Positions 16,737 to 25,547 of a stretch of DNA of 64,000 bases are shown here, piece by piece (within the stretch, counting starts at the first letter, position 1; the number at the start of each line of letters is the position of its first letter). A program made the position numbers and the translations under genes. The notes below the pieces were generated by a model. The model was not told the origin of the DNA. It ran no database searches and was given only the letters and a program-made list of their open reading frames with translations. The stretch lies in contig NZ_CP053837.1 of assembly GCF_013201705.1 (NCBI RefSeq), positions 682,001-746,000 on the forward strand, in the 5' to 3' direction. The stretch comes from Aliarcobacter faecis (lineage in GTDB: Bacteria; Campylobacterota; Campylobacteria; Campylobacterales; Arcobacteraceae).

Positions 16737-17861
16737 TTAATGAATTAGTTCTTTCCGAAAATTATTTAATTTATCTTCATTTTGTCCAAAAAGACTTTGT
16801 TCATACTCTTTTAATAATGCTTCTTCAATATCTTTGTAAATTACAGTTTCTCCACTCATATATAATGAAAGAAATTGTAAAGAACTTAAAACTGTCCAAT
16901 GAATAGGTTTTGTTAATGAAAATAAACTTTTTAATCTTGGACAATACTCATTTCTTAAACTATTTTTATTTTCTTTAGGTGGTAATACTATATTTATACC
17001 TTTTGAGTTAAAATCTTTATGATTCATTTTAGTTGAAAAGTATCTAATTCCATGAAAATGATCTTTTTCATTACTTAACCATTGTAGTATCATATTTGGA
17101 ATAATATATTCAATATTGAAATTTGCATTTTTATATTGTTTCTTAAAACTACAAGCAAAAATCAAAGGGTATAAAATAAAAAAAGATAAAATTTTTTCTT
17201 CTTCTTTTATTGCTTGTTCTGTATCTAAACTATTTTTTAATATATTGAAAGTTATAGCAAAATCTAAAATATTTATTTGTTGGGTAGAATTAAATTCCGA
17301 TATAAAAGTATCATCTAAATTTGGTTTCTCTAATTCTTGCCAACAAGCATATAAAGAATTTCCTAAATATAAACTAGGTACTCCAGCAACTGAATATCTC
17401 TGAGTTGAAACTAAATATCTCTTATCAAAAGAAATATGAAATATTTCTCCTAGTTTATTAACATTTTTATCTTTAGAAATCCTCATTCTATAAAATTTAC
17501 TATTTTCTTCATACTTAAAAGAGAGTTTTTCAATATAAGTACGATAATCGTTTATCATATTTGAGAATTTTTCAAAAGCTTCTTTACTTCTACCAGATAA
17601 ATACACCAAAATGATATTTTCTATTTCATCTTTTAAATTAGAAATTTTGTTAATTTCATTAAATATTTTTTGTCCAAAGATATTAGTTCTAGGAAAACTA
17701 TTAATTCTTTTTAAATATTCGTCCATTCTTTCTTTAAATGTATGAAGATAACCATCTTGTAAAGATTCCACTGGATAATCAAAATCAAATTTTCTTTCAT
17801 CATCCTCTGAAATTATAATTTCTAAAATTTCTTTTAAATCACTATTATTTATTTGTGGCAT
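16737..17861 (-). CDS. RES-domain protein with N-terminal helical extension
   Basis: 374 residues. Residues ~1-115 are helical, and the RES fold starts near 120. The arginines are in FYRMRIS (R125) and TQRYSVAG (R155), the glutamate in YACWQELEKP (E176) and the serine in IRYFSTKM (S276), which fits the Arg-Glu-Ser triad that names the family. Characterised RES toxins consume NAD+ and are paired with Xre-type antitoxins. Extended RES proteins with such helical N-termini are poorly studied. The start lies 4 bases after the broken Ntn-hydrolase gene, with GGAAGGG upstream. Activity not shown; residue choice is by pattern. Confidence 0.75.
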   Translation of the reverse strand: MPQINNSDLKEILEIIISEDDERKFDFDYPVESLQDGYLHTFKERMDEYLKRINSFPRTNIFGQKIFNEINKISNLKDEIENIILVYLSGRSKEAFEKFSNMINDYRTYIEKLSFKYEENSKFYRMRISKDKNVNKLGEIFHISFDKRYLVSTQRYSVAGVPSLYLGNSLYACWQELEKPNLDDTFISEFNSTQQINILDFAITFNILKNSLDTEQAIKEEEKILSFFILYPLIFACSFKKQYKNANFNIEYIIPNMILQWLSNEKDHFHGIRYFSTKMNHKDFNSKGINIVLPPKENKNSLRNEYCPRLKSLFSLTKPIHWTVLSSLQFLSLYMSGETVIYKDIEEALLKEYEQSLFGQNEDKLNNFRKELIH

Positions 17862-17865
17862 TTAT

Positions 17866-18419
17866 TTATCCCTTCCCATTTTGTTCTTTTTGAATAATAT
17901 ATAAATCAAATTTTTCAGAAATAGTTTTATCAATATTAGAAGCATATTTAATAGTATTAATTATTGAATCTTTAATATTTAAACCTTCTATTATTTTTGT
18001 TTCAAAATAGGTATTAAATTTATCAATATTATCTGTTGAAGCTATATTATAAATCAAATCTCCTTTTATCGGTTCTTTTTTATAAATTTTTTCACCTGCA
18101 TTATTTTTTGACCAAATAAAAAATTTATTTGTTTCATCAGTTCCAATAAGAGTATAGTTGCTTTTATGCCAGAGATTTGAATAATCTCATCAGCTTTTTC
18201 TAAAATATAGTTTATATTATTTTCTGAAAATTTATTAATTTGATCATATAAATCGAAAACATAATCAGTTACTCCTGTTATACCACAATACAATTTTTTA
18301 TTTCCGATTTGATAAATTTTTTTTAAATTATCTTGATATCTTCTATCTAAATAAGATAATCTTTTATCTGAAACTATAAAGCCAAAACCTTGATACATGG
18401 CTGAAATAATTATACTCAT
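17866..18419 (-). pseudogene. Proteasome-fold Ntn-hydrolase, interrupted by a -1 frameshift
   Basis: The first part (18419 to about 18165) starts with MSIIISAMYQGFGFIVSDKR. If the initiator Met is removed, Ser1, Asp17 and Lys33 line up without a gap with Thr1, Asp17 and Lys33 of HslV, and a CGITG loop matches the FAGG loop. Near 18162-18166 a run of four T (A on the coding strand) lacks one base. The continuation KSNYTLIGTDETNKFF lies in the next frame and runs to a stop at 17866. With one base restored the gene is 185 codons, about 184 residues, a normal proteasome-beta length. The start has AAAAGGACTA upstream. It lies between the HTH gene and the RES gene, same strand. Frameshift may be natural, a sequencing error, or programmed. 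Confidence 0.7.
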
Positions 18420-18483
18420 ATTAGTCCTTTTATAATTTACATGTATAATAACAAAATTACAACAATAAAAGCTAAAAAAATAA

Positions 18484-18678
18484 CTATTTCTTAGTTTCAA
18501 ACTCTTTTTTTAGTTCTTTTAACTCTTCCAAGCTTTTTTCTGATTTTTCTATAATCTCATCAACCATAAGTCCTAACATAACAGTTTTATAAAGATTTGG
18601 TCTATCTTTTTTCCAGTTAAATAGTGTTTTATAATCTATTCCTAAATATCCTGCAATATCTCTTTTTGTCATTTTCAT
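18484..18678 (-). CDS. Small helix-turn-helix protein upstream of the RES cassette
   Basis: 64 residues. TKRDIAGYLGIDYKTLFNW is a helix-turn-helix of the kind that reads DIA-x-x-LGI-x-x-x-T-L-x-x-W, followed by a charged helix rich in Glu and Lys (EKSLEELKELKKEF). It is 65 bases upstream of the Ntn-hydrolase start on the same strand and could be the repressor or antitoxin of the cassette. Short proteins of this kind are common in Campylobacterota; no specific family name is claimed. Confidence 0.65.
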   Translation of the reverse strand: MKMTKRDIAGYLGIDYKTLFNWKKDRPNLYKTVMLGLMVDEIIEKSEKSLEELKELKKEFETKK

Positions 18679-18854
18679 AAGTAAATACCTTTTTATTTAA
18701 GAATTTACTTTGTAACAAATGATAAAACAACTATGTAATAATTCTATATATTAAGTTATATATAATGAAAAATTCCATAGTATTTTGAAGTTATGGTAAT
18801 TATTCTATATTATTATATAAAAATATGGAATATATAAATATTCAAGGAAAAATA

Positions 18855-19439
18855 ATGCTAAAAAAATTACTTATTATGATGATATTAATATCTTTTAATA
18901 TGCTAGCTTCTGATTTTGGAGCAAGTTATTTTAATGATGGAGTAATAGAGTATAAAAATGAAAATTACGCTAAAGCTATTAAGTTGTATGAACAAGCATC
19001 TAAAAGAGGAAATATTGATGCTATGTTTAATTTAGGAGTTATTTATTCAAATGGTGTAATAGAAAAAGATTATGAAAAGGCTTTTTACTGGTTTGAAAAA
19101 GCTGTAAATAAAGGAGATAAAAAAGCTATATATAATCTAGGTGTAATGTATGATAATGGCTTAGGTGTAAAAGTAGATAAGAAAAAAGCCATTGAACTTT
19201 ATGAAAAATCTGCAAATTATGGAAATGCAATAGCAATTTATAACTTAGGGAGTAAATATTATTTGGGTGATGGTGTTTCAAAAAACATAAAAAAAGCTTT
19301 TGATTTATATGAGAAGTCTGCAAACTTAGGAGTTCAGGAAGCAATGTACAATTTAAGTTTAATGTATAAAAATGGAGATGGTGTACAAAAGGATGAAAAA
19401 AAATCAAAATATTGGTTAGATAAATCAAAAGAAAATTAA
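18855..19439 (+). CDS. Secreted Sel1-like repeat protein (first of a tandem pair)
   Basis: 194 residues from this start. Signal peptide MLKKLLIMMILISFNMLAS, then four to five Sel1-like repeats of 36 residues with the AMFNLGVIYSNG... KAFYWFEKA pattern. The repeats form a solenoid used for protein-protein contacts. An in-frame ATG exists 30 bases upstream, but AAGGAAAAATA lies just before this one and the signal peptide starts here. The next gene is a paralogue, 19 bases on. Confidence 0.85.
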   Translation: MLKKLLIMMILISFNMLASDFGASYFNDGVIEYKNENYAKAIKLYEQASKRGNIDAMFNLGVIYSNGVIEKDYEKAFYWFEKAVNKGDKKAIYNLGVMYDNGLGVKVDKKKAIELYEKSANYGNAIAIYNLGSKYYLGDGVSKNIKKAFDLYEKSANLGVQEAMYNLSLMYKNGDGVQKDEKKSKYWLDKSKEN

Positions 19440-19458
19440 TAAAAAAAGGATTAAAGAA

Positions 19459-20199
19459 ATGCTAAAAAAACTACTTATTATGATGATATTTATATCAATA
19501 AATTTATTTGCTAGGGATAGTGCAACCTACTATTTTGATGAAGGAGTAAGAGATTACAACAATAAAAACTACAAACAAGCCATAAAAAACTATGAAAAAT
19601 CAGCAAAACTTGGAAATAAAAAAGCTATGTATAATTTAGGGCTTATATATTCAGGTGGAATTGGTGTAGAAAAAGATTACAAAAAAGCTTTTTCTTGTTA
19701 TGAACAAGCCTCAAATAAAGGTGATTTTAACTCTATGTATAATCTTGCAGTTATGTATGATGATGGTTTGGGAGTAGAAAAGAATAGCAAAAAAGCAGTT
19801 GAATTTTATACAAAATCGGCAAATCTTGGAAATGCAAATGCTATGTATAATTTAGCAAATAAATATTATGCTGGAGATGAGGTAGATAAAAATATAGATG
19901 AAGCAATAAAATGGTATGAAAAATCAGCAAATTTGGGTGTTCATCAAGCTATACACAATTTAGGGATGATTTATGTAAGTGATGAGAAAAAAGATTATAA
20001 AAAAGCTATTGAGTATTTTGAAAAAGCTTCAACTTTGGGCGATTATAAATCTATGAATGCTCTTGGAATTATCTACTATCAAGGGCAAGGTGTAGAAAAA
20101 GATATGAAAAAAGCAAAATATTATATAGAAAAATCAAGAGATAGTGGAAGCCCTGAAGCCTCAAAATATTATGAAAAATATCAGTTATGGAAGTATTAA
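19459..20199 (+). CDS. Secreted Sel1-like repeat protein (second of a tandem pair)
   Basis: 246 residues. Signal peptide of ~19 residues ending NLFAR, almost the same as the upstream gene (MLKKLLIMMI), then five to six Sel1 repeats with AMYNLGLIYSGG-type turns. The conserved signal and repeats show a recent tandem duplication, with this copy longer by about one and a half repeats. Likely periplasmic. Partner unknown. Confidence 0.85.
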   Translation: MLKKLLIMMIFISINLFARDSATYYFDEGVRDYNNKNYKQAIKNYEKSAKLGNKKAMYNLGLIYSGGIGVEKDYKKAFSCYEQASNKGDFNSMYNLAVMYDDGLGVEKNSKKAVEFYTKSANLGNANAMYNLANKYYAGDEVDKNIDEAIKWYEKSANLGVHQAIHNLGMIYVSDEKKDYKKAIEYFEKASTLGDYKSMNALGIIYYQGQGVEKDMKKAKYYIEKSRDSGSPEASKYYEKYQLWKY

Positions 20200-20219
20200 A
20201 TTATTAGACTTTGCAATTT

Positions 20220-20246
20220 TTAGCACTTAATATATAAAAGTGCTAA
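20220..20246 (+). promoter_or_regulatory. CIRCE-like operator upstream of htpG
   Basis: TTAGCACTT, nine bases, AAGTGCTAA: the arrangement of the HrcA operator CIRCE (TTAGCACTC-N9-GAGTGCTAA), with one symmetric change in each arm. It is 103 bases before the htpG start codon, so HrcA repression and heat-shock release are likely. It also lies 20 bases after the Sel1 gene stop and forms a hairpin in RNA. Confidence 0.75.
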
Positions 20247-20349
20247 ATTCCTTAAAAACTTTAGCCAAGTTTAATCAAGTTCTTATTAAAATTCTCTTTT
20301 AAGAAATTCAAAATTTATAAAAATATTAAAATAAGAGAGGATAAAAAAG

Positions 20350-22257
20350 ATGGCAAAACATCAATTTCAAACAGAAGTAGGGCAGTTATTACACCTAATG
20401 ACACACTCTTTATATTCAAATAAAGAGATTTTTATAAGAGAACTTGTATCAAATGGAAGTGATGCAATAGATAAACTAAACTATTTAAGACTTACAGATG
20501 AGAGCTTAAAAGAGAGTTTTGCTTCTTGGAAAGGTGAAATTAATATCTCTTTTGATGAGAAAGATAAATCATTGACTATTATGGATAATGGTATTGGTAT
20601 GAATGAAGAGGATATGATAAACTCTATTGGAACTATTGCAAAATCTGGAACAAAATCTTTTGTAGAAGCTCTTACAGGTGATGCAAAAAAAGATTCAAAT
20701 CTTATTGGACAGTTTGGAGTAGGATTCTATTCAGTATTTATGGTGGCTTCAAAAGTAGATGTTATCTCTAAAAAAGCTGGTAGTGAAACTGCTTATAAAT
20801 GGAGTTCAGAGGGAACAGGAGAGTTTGATTTAGTACCTTGTACAAAAGAATCAAATGGAACAGTTATTTATATTAAACTAAAAGATGAAGAAGTATCAGA
20901 ATTTGCAAGTAAATATAGAATAAAAAATATTATAGAGAAATACTCAAATCATATAGCTTATCCTATTTTCTTAAATTATGATGAAGAAGTAATGCAAGAA
21001 TTAAGTGAAGAAGATGAAAAAGCTGGTAAAAAAGCAGAGAAGAAAATTGAAAGAAAACATGAACAAATAAATGAAGCAACAGCTTTATGGATTCAACCAA
21101 AAGCAAAATTAAAAGAGGAAGATTATAATAATTTTTATAAATCAATCTCTCAAGATAGTAATGACCCAATGCTTACAATTCATACAAAAACAGAAGGAGT
21201 AAATGAGTACACAACACTATTTTATATCCCGCAAAATGCTCCATTTGATATGTATAGAGCAGATTACCAAAGTGGAATTAAACTATATGTAAAAAGAGTG
21301 TTTATCACAGATGATGATAAAGAGTTACTTCCAACTTATCTTAGATTTGTAAGAGGAATTATTGATAGTGAAGATTTACCACTAAATGTAAGTAGAGAAA
21401 TCTTACAAGAGAATAGAATTTTAGCAAATATCAAACAAAGTAGTGTTAAAAAGATTTTAAGTGAGATTAAAAAGCTTTCTAAAGATGAGGAGAAATACTC
21501 TAAGTTTATAGGGCAGTATAATAGAGCTTTAAAAGAGGGAGTTTATCAAGACTACACAAATAAAGAGGCTATTTTAGAGCTTTTAAGATATAAATCAACA
21601 AATGATGATAAAAAACTAACTTCTCTTGAAGATTATAAAAATAGAGCAAACTCTGAACAAAAAGCTATTTATTATATTGTTGGTGAGAATGAAAAAGTTT
21701 TAAGAAACTCTCCTCTTTTAGAAAGTTATAAGAAAAACAGTATTGAGGTTTTAATACTTGATGATAAAGAGATAGATGAGATTATAACTCCAACTATTGG
21801 AGCATTTAAAGAGTGGCAATTTACAGATGTTACAACTGCTGAAGCTCCAAAAGTAGAGGTAAATGAAGAAGAAAATAAAAAAGTTGAAGAAGAATTTAAA
21901 GATATAGTTTCAAAAATTAAGGAAAAACTAGGAGATGAAGTAAAAGATGTAAAAATTACTTCAAGATTGTCTGAATCAGCTTCTTGTATCACAAAAGATA
22001 GTCAAGATGCACAAATGGCTGCAATGGCACATATGTTTAGAGCAATGGGACAAAGTGTACCTGAAGTAAAACCAATTTTAGAGATAAATCCAAATCATGA
22101 AATAGTAAAAAAACTACAAGCTTCAAAAGATGAAGATTTAATCGAAGATGTATCTTGGATTTTACTAGATTTAGCAAAAATTAGTGATGGAGTTGATGTA
22201 AGTGATAGAGTTTCATTTACAAAAAGACTTACAAAGATAACTTCTCTTGCTATCTAA
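20350..22257 (+). CDS. htpG: Chaperone HtpG (Hsp90)
   Basis: 635 residues, the usual bacterial Hsp90 length. N-terminal ATPase domain starts HQFQTEVGQLLHLM and contains IRELVSNGSDAIDK, DNGIGM and GQFGVGFYS; the middle domain has LPLNVSREILQENR near 340; the C-terminal dimerisation domain ends in DGVDVSDRVSF. It helps client proteins fold under stress in the cytoplasm. A CIRCE-like operator lies upstream. It appears monocistronic. Confidence 0.97.
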   Translation: MAKHQFQTEVGQLLHLMTHSLYSNKEIFIRELVSNGSDAIDKLNYLRLTDESLKESFASWKGEINISFDEKDKSLTIMDNGIGMNEEDMINSIGTIAKSGTKSFVEALTGDAKKDSNLIGQFGVGFYSVFMVASKVDVISKKAGSETAYKWSSEGTGEFDLVPCTKESNGTVIYIKLKDEEVSEFASKYRIKNIIEKYSNHIAYPIFLNYDEEVMQELSEEDEKAGKKAEKKIERKHEQINEATALWIQPKAKLKEEDYNNFYKSISQDSNDPMLTIHTKTEGVNEYTTLFYIPQNAPFDMYRADYQSGIKLYVKRVFITDDDKELLPTYLRFVRGIIDSEDLPLNVSREILQENRILANIKQSSVKKILSEIKKLSKDEEKYSKFIGQYNRALKEGVYQDYTNKEAILELLRYKSTNDDKKLTSLEDYKNRANSEQKAIYYIVGENEKVLRNSPLLESYKKNSIEVLILDDKEIDEIITPTIGAFKEWQFTDVTTAEAPKVEVNEEENKKVEEEFKDIVSKIKEKLGDEVKDVKITSRLSESASCITKDSQDAQMAAMAHMFRAMGQSVPEVKPILEINPNHEIVKKLQASKDEDLIEDVSWILLDLAKISDGVDVSDRVSFTKRLTKITSLAI

Positions 22258-22326
22258 AGTTTAGTAAAAAACTTGACAAAGCTCCAAAATTTAGATAATT
22301 TACAAAAAAATTATAAAGGTTAAAAT

Positions 22327-22908
22327 ATGTTTGGGGCTTTGTTTGAGGGGTTGAAATTTATATTTAAAAGAGTTACAAAACTTTCTATTCCATATTTTAG
22401 TCTTGAAGAAAATGATTTAAAATTTAAAATTACTAGTGAGTATAGTTATAAATTTCCTATTTCAAATATAGAAACAAAAACAAGGCATGATGCCTATGTT
22501 GTAGATGCTTACACTTTAAAAACAAAAGAGATTTATGTTGAGTATATTCATATATACTATGATGCTAGTTGGAATGGTCAAGCTTTAGGGCATTTTTTAT
22601 CTTTACTAAAAGAGAATATTTTTGCAAAAAACTTTGATTTAGTTGATAGTTATGAGTTTAATCATTATGAGTTTAGAACATATTTTGTTGATAATAGTTA
22701 CTATTTAAATATTATTTATCTTTATGAAAATAGTAAAGAGATATTTATAATAGATAAAAAGTTTTCACTTTTTCAAGGATTATTAAGAAATTTTAAAAAA
22801 AATTATACTTTTACTTTTGATGAAAAATTTAATTTAGATTTAGATTTTAGTTTTAGTTTAGTAAAGAAAAATGCAACAAATAACTATTTTAAAGTAACTT
22901 CAAGCTAA
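22327..22908 (+). CDS. Protein of unknown function, beta-rich, 193 aa
   Basis: No family recognised. The sequence is aromatic and acidic, with many short strands (YVEYIHIYYDASWNG, YLNIIYLYENSKEIFI) and no signal peptide; the first ~25 residues include a basic amphipathic stretch (KFIFKRVTKLSIPYF). It follows htpG by 69 bases with TATAAAGGTTAAAAT upstream and ends in a terminator shared with thiC. Not restricted by context to any pathway. Confidence 0.65.
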   Translation: MFGALFEGLKFIFKRVTKLSIPYFSLEENDLKFKITSEYSYKFPISNIETKTRHDAYVVDAYTLKTKEIYVEYIHIYYDASWNGQALGHFLSLLKENIFAKNFDLVDSYEFNHYEFRTYFVDNSYYLNIIYLYENSKEIFIIDKKFSLFQGLLRNFKKNYTFTFDEKFNLDLDFSFSLVKKNATNNYFKVTSS

Positions 22909-22932
22909 AGCAAAAGCTTTAGCTTAAATTTT

Positions 22933-22934
<2 letters not shown>
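22902..22934. terminator. Terminator between the unknown gene and thiC
   Basis: AAGCTAAAGC / GCTTTAGCTT, a perfect 10-bp stem with an AAAA loop, followed by six T on the + strand. It overlaps the stop codon of the preceding gene and lies beside the thiC stop codon, so it may act for both convergent genes. Confidence 0.8.
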
Positions 22935-24303
<1,369 letters not shown>

Positions 24304-24852
24304 TTATCTTTTTGCAATACCAGTTAATTCTTTATGTATTTTTGCTGGAAATACAAAAGAAGCTGAATGAATTTCAGCACTATAATAATCCATATCTTCC
24401 AAAAAATCTGCTCTTTGTAGATTTAAATCAGCTGTTGGATGATATTTTCTTGAAGCAAGTATAGTTGTTGTATGATCAAAACTAAATGGCATAGCTATCC
24501 AAAATTTTTCACCAATGAGTTTTAAATCTTTTTTTAACTCTTCACTATTTTTTGAAAATGATTCTGAAACAAATGTAACTATTCCATCATTTTTTAAAAC
24601 TCTATAGATATTTGATACTATTTTTAAATCAGGTCGCATATTAGTTAAAATTATAATATCTACACTTTTATCCTCTTTAGTTTCAAGTGCCGATAAATCT
24701 GAAAACTCAAAATTTGACTCACTAGAGTGTTTTTTTGTCTCATTTTTTAATTCATCATTAATTGAACCAATAACTAAAACATTTTTGGCTTCAATATGTG
24801 TACAAAGTGGTATATGTACCATCATTTCAGCAAATATTTTGCTATTTTTCAT
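24304..24852 (-). CDS. Spermidine-synthase-like protein lacking the N-terminal domain
   Basis: 182 residues. The start MKNSKIFAEMMVHIPLCTH and the C-terminal motifs YHPTADLNLQRADFL and YYSAEIHSASF match the Rossmann domain of the SpeE family as found in Helicobacter. Full SpeE is about 260 residues; the N-terminal beta domain is missing. The usual glycine-rich nucleotide site is reduced to VLVIGSIND, and the catalytic Asp region is unclear. It may be a divergent methyltransferase-like protein. First gene after the TPP riboswitch, so it is co-regulated with thiC. Confidence 0.6.
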   Translation of the reverse strand: MKNSKIFAEMMVHIPLCTHIEAKNVLVIGSINDELKNETKKHSSESNFEFSDLSALETKEDKSVDIIILTNMRPDLKIVSNIYRVLKNDGIVTFVSESFSKNSEELKKDLKLIGEKFWIAMPFSFDHTTTILASRKYHPTADLNLQRADFLEDMDYYSAEIHSASFVFPAKIHKELTGIAKR

Positions 24853-24906
24853 TTTAAAATCCTTTAGATTGATATATTTTTTTTATTGTCAGCTAGATTT
24901 TTGGGT

Positions 24907-24943
24907 AAAAAAAAAGGTACTTTCGTTTGAAAGCACCTTTTTT
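24907..24943 (-). terminator. Riboswitch-controlled terminator before the speE-like gene and thiC
   Basis: On the minus strand GGTGCTTTC, an AAAC loop and GAAAGTACC form a 9-bp stem (one G-T pair) flanked by A-tracts, followed by eight or more T. It lies between the TPP aptamer and the first gene, where an expression platform would be, and should stop transcription when TPP is bound. Confidence 0.85.
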
Positions 24944-24993
24944 ATTAAATTTAGATTATCTATAACTTAGTTTATTAAATTTAATTTTTAAAA

Positions 24994-25075
24994 ATTCGCT
25001 TCCTTCACTGGTCTTAACCAACAGGTTCAAAGGGTCAGGTTTTACCTTCTCAACGCTTTTAGCGTCCCCCCGCAA
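24994..25075 (-). ncRNA. TPP riboswitch (THI element)
   Basis: Read on the minus strand: a GGGGGGACGC start, GTTGAGAAGG in place of the CTGAGA loop, ACCCTTTGAACCTG, then GGTTAAGACCAGTGAAGGAAGC. These are the conserved parts of the thiamine-pyrophosphate aptamer in the right order and spacing. It lies upstream of a terminator and the speE-like / thiC pair. The PAS gene ends 64 bases before it and is not controlled by it. Confidence 0.95.
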
Positions 25076-25139
25076 TAAAAAGAGTATTCTAGCATAAAGA
25101 ATTTAAAAGGGTATTAATTTTAAATTTATTAAAGCCCTT

Positions 25140-25538
25140 TTATTTTAGAGTTTTGTATAAAATAGTAGCTTTTTCTATCTCACTTGTAGTAGCTTTTCTT
25201 CTACAAGATAGATAACCTTTTTTCCCTTCACTTGTAATTGTTGGATAAACAGTAGCAAATACCCAGTAAAAATTTCCATCTTTTGTTGCATTTTTTACAT
25301 ATCCAGTCCAAACTTCTCCTTTTTTTACTGTTTCCCATAAACTTTTAAAAGCTTCTTTCGGCATATCAGGATGTCTTACAATACTATGTGGTTTTCCAAT
25401 AAGCTCCTCTACACTATATCCTGCAACTTCACAAAAATCATCACTTGCAAAAGTAATAATTCCTTTTTCATCAGTTTCACTTACTAAAAATGCATGGTCT
25501 TTTAAAACTATCTCTTTTGAATTATTATTTATTGACAT
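25140..25538 (-). CDS. cetB: CetB/Aer2-like PAS-domain energy-taxis protein
   Basis: 132 residues, one PAS domain of the Aer type: IVRHPDMPKEAFKSLW and then GYVKNATKDGNFYWVFA, the FAD-binding pattern of Aer. No membrane helix or signalling domain is present. It lies 9 bases after a membrane-anchored methyl-accepting protein, the same order as cetA-cetB of Campylobacter jejuni, where the PAS protein senses redox state and signals through its partner. FAD binding is inferred from the pattern. Confidence 0.85.
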   Translation of the reverse strand: MSINNNSKEIVLKDHAFLVSETDEKGIITFASDDFCEVAGYSVEELIGKPHSIVRHPDMPKEAFKSLWETVKKGEVWTGYVKNATKDGNFYWVFATVYPTITSEGKKGYLSCRRKATTSEIEKATILYKTLK

Positions 25539-25547
25539 AAACTCTCC

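Noticed and set aside
18420-18500. A longer N-terminus for the Ntn-hydrolase gene
   Set aside because: It would add 27 residues before the MSII start, which has the good AAAAGGACTA site and places Ser1 like the HslV nucleophile.
24304-24852. Calling this gene a complete spermidine synthase
   Set aside because: It lacks the N-terminal domain and the clear catalytic motif, so only a family resemblance is claimed.
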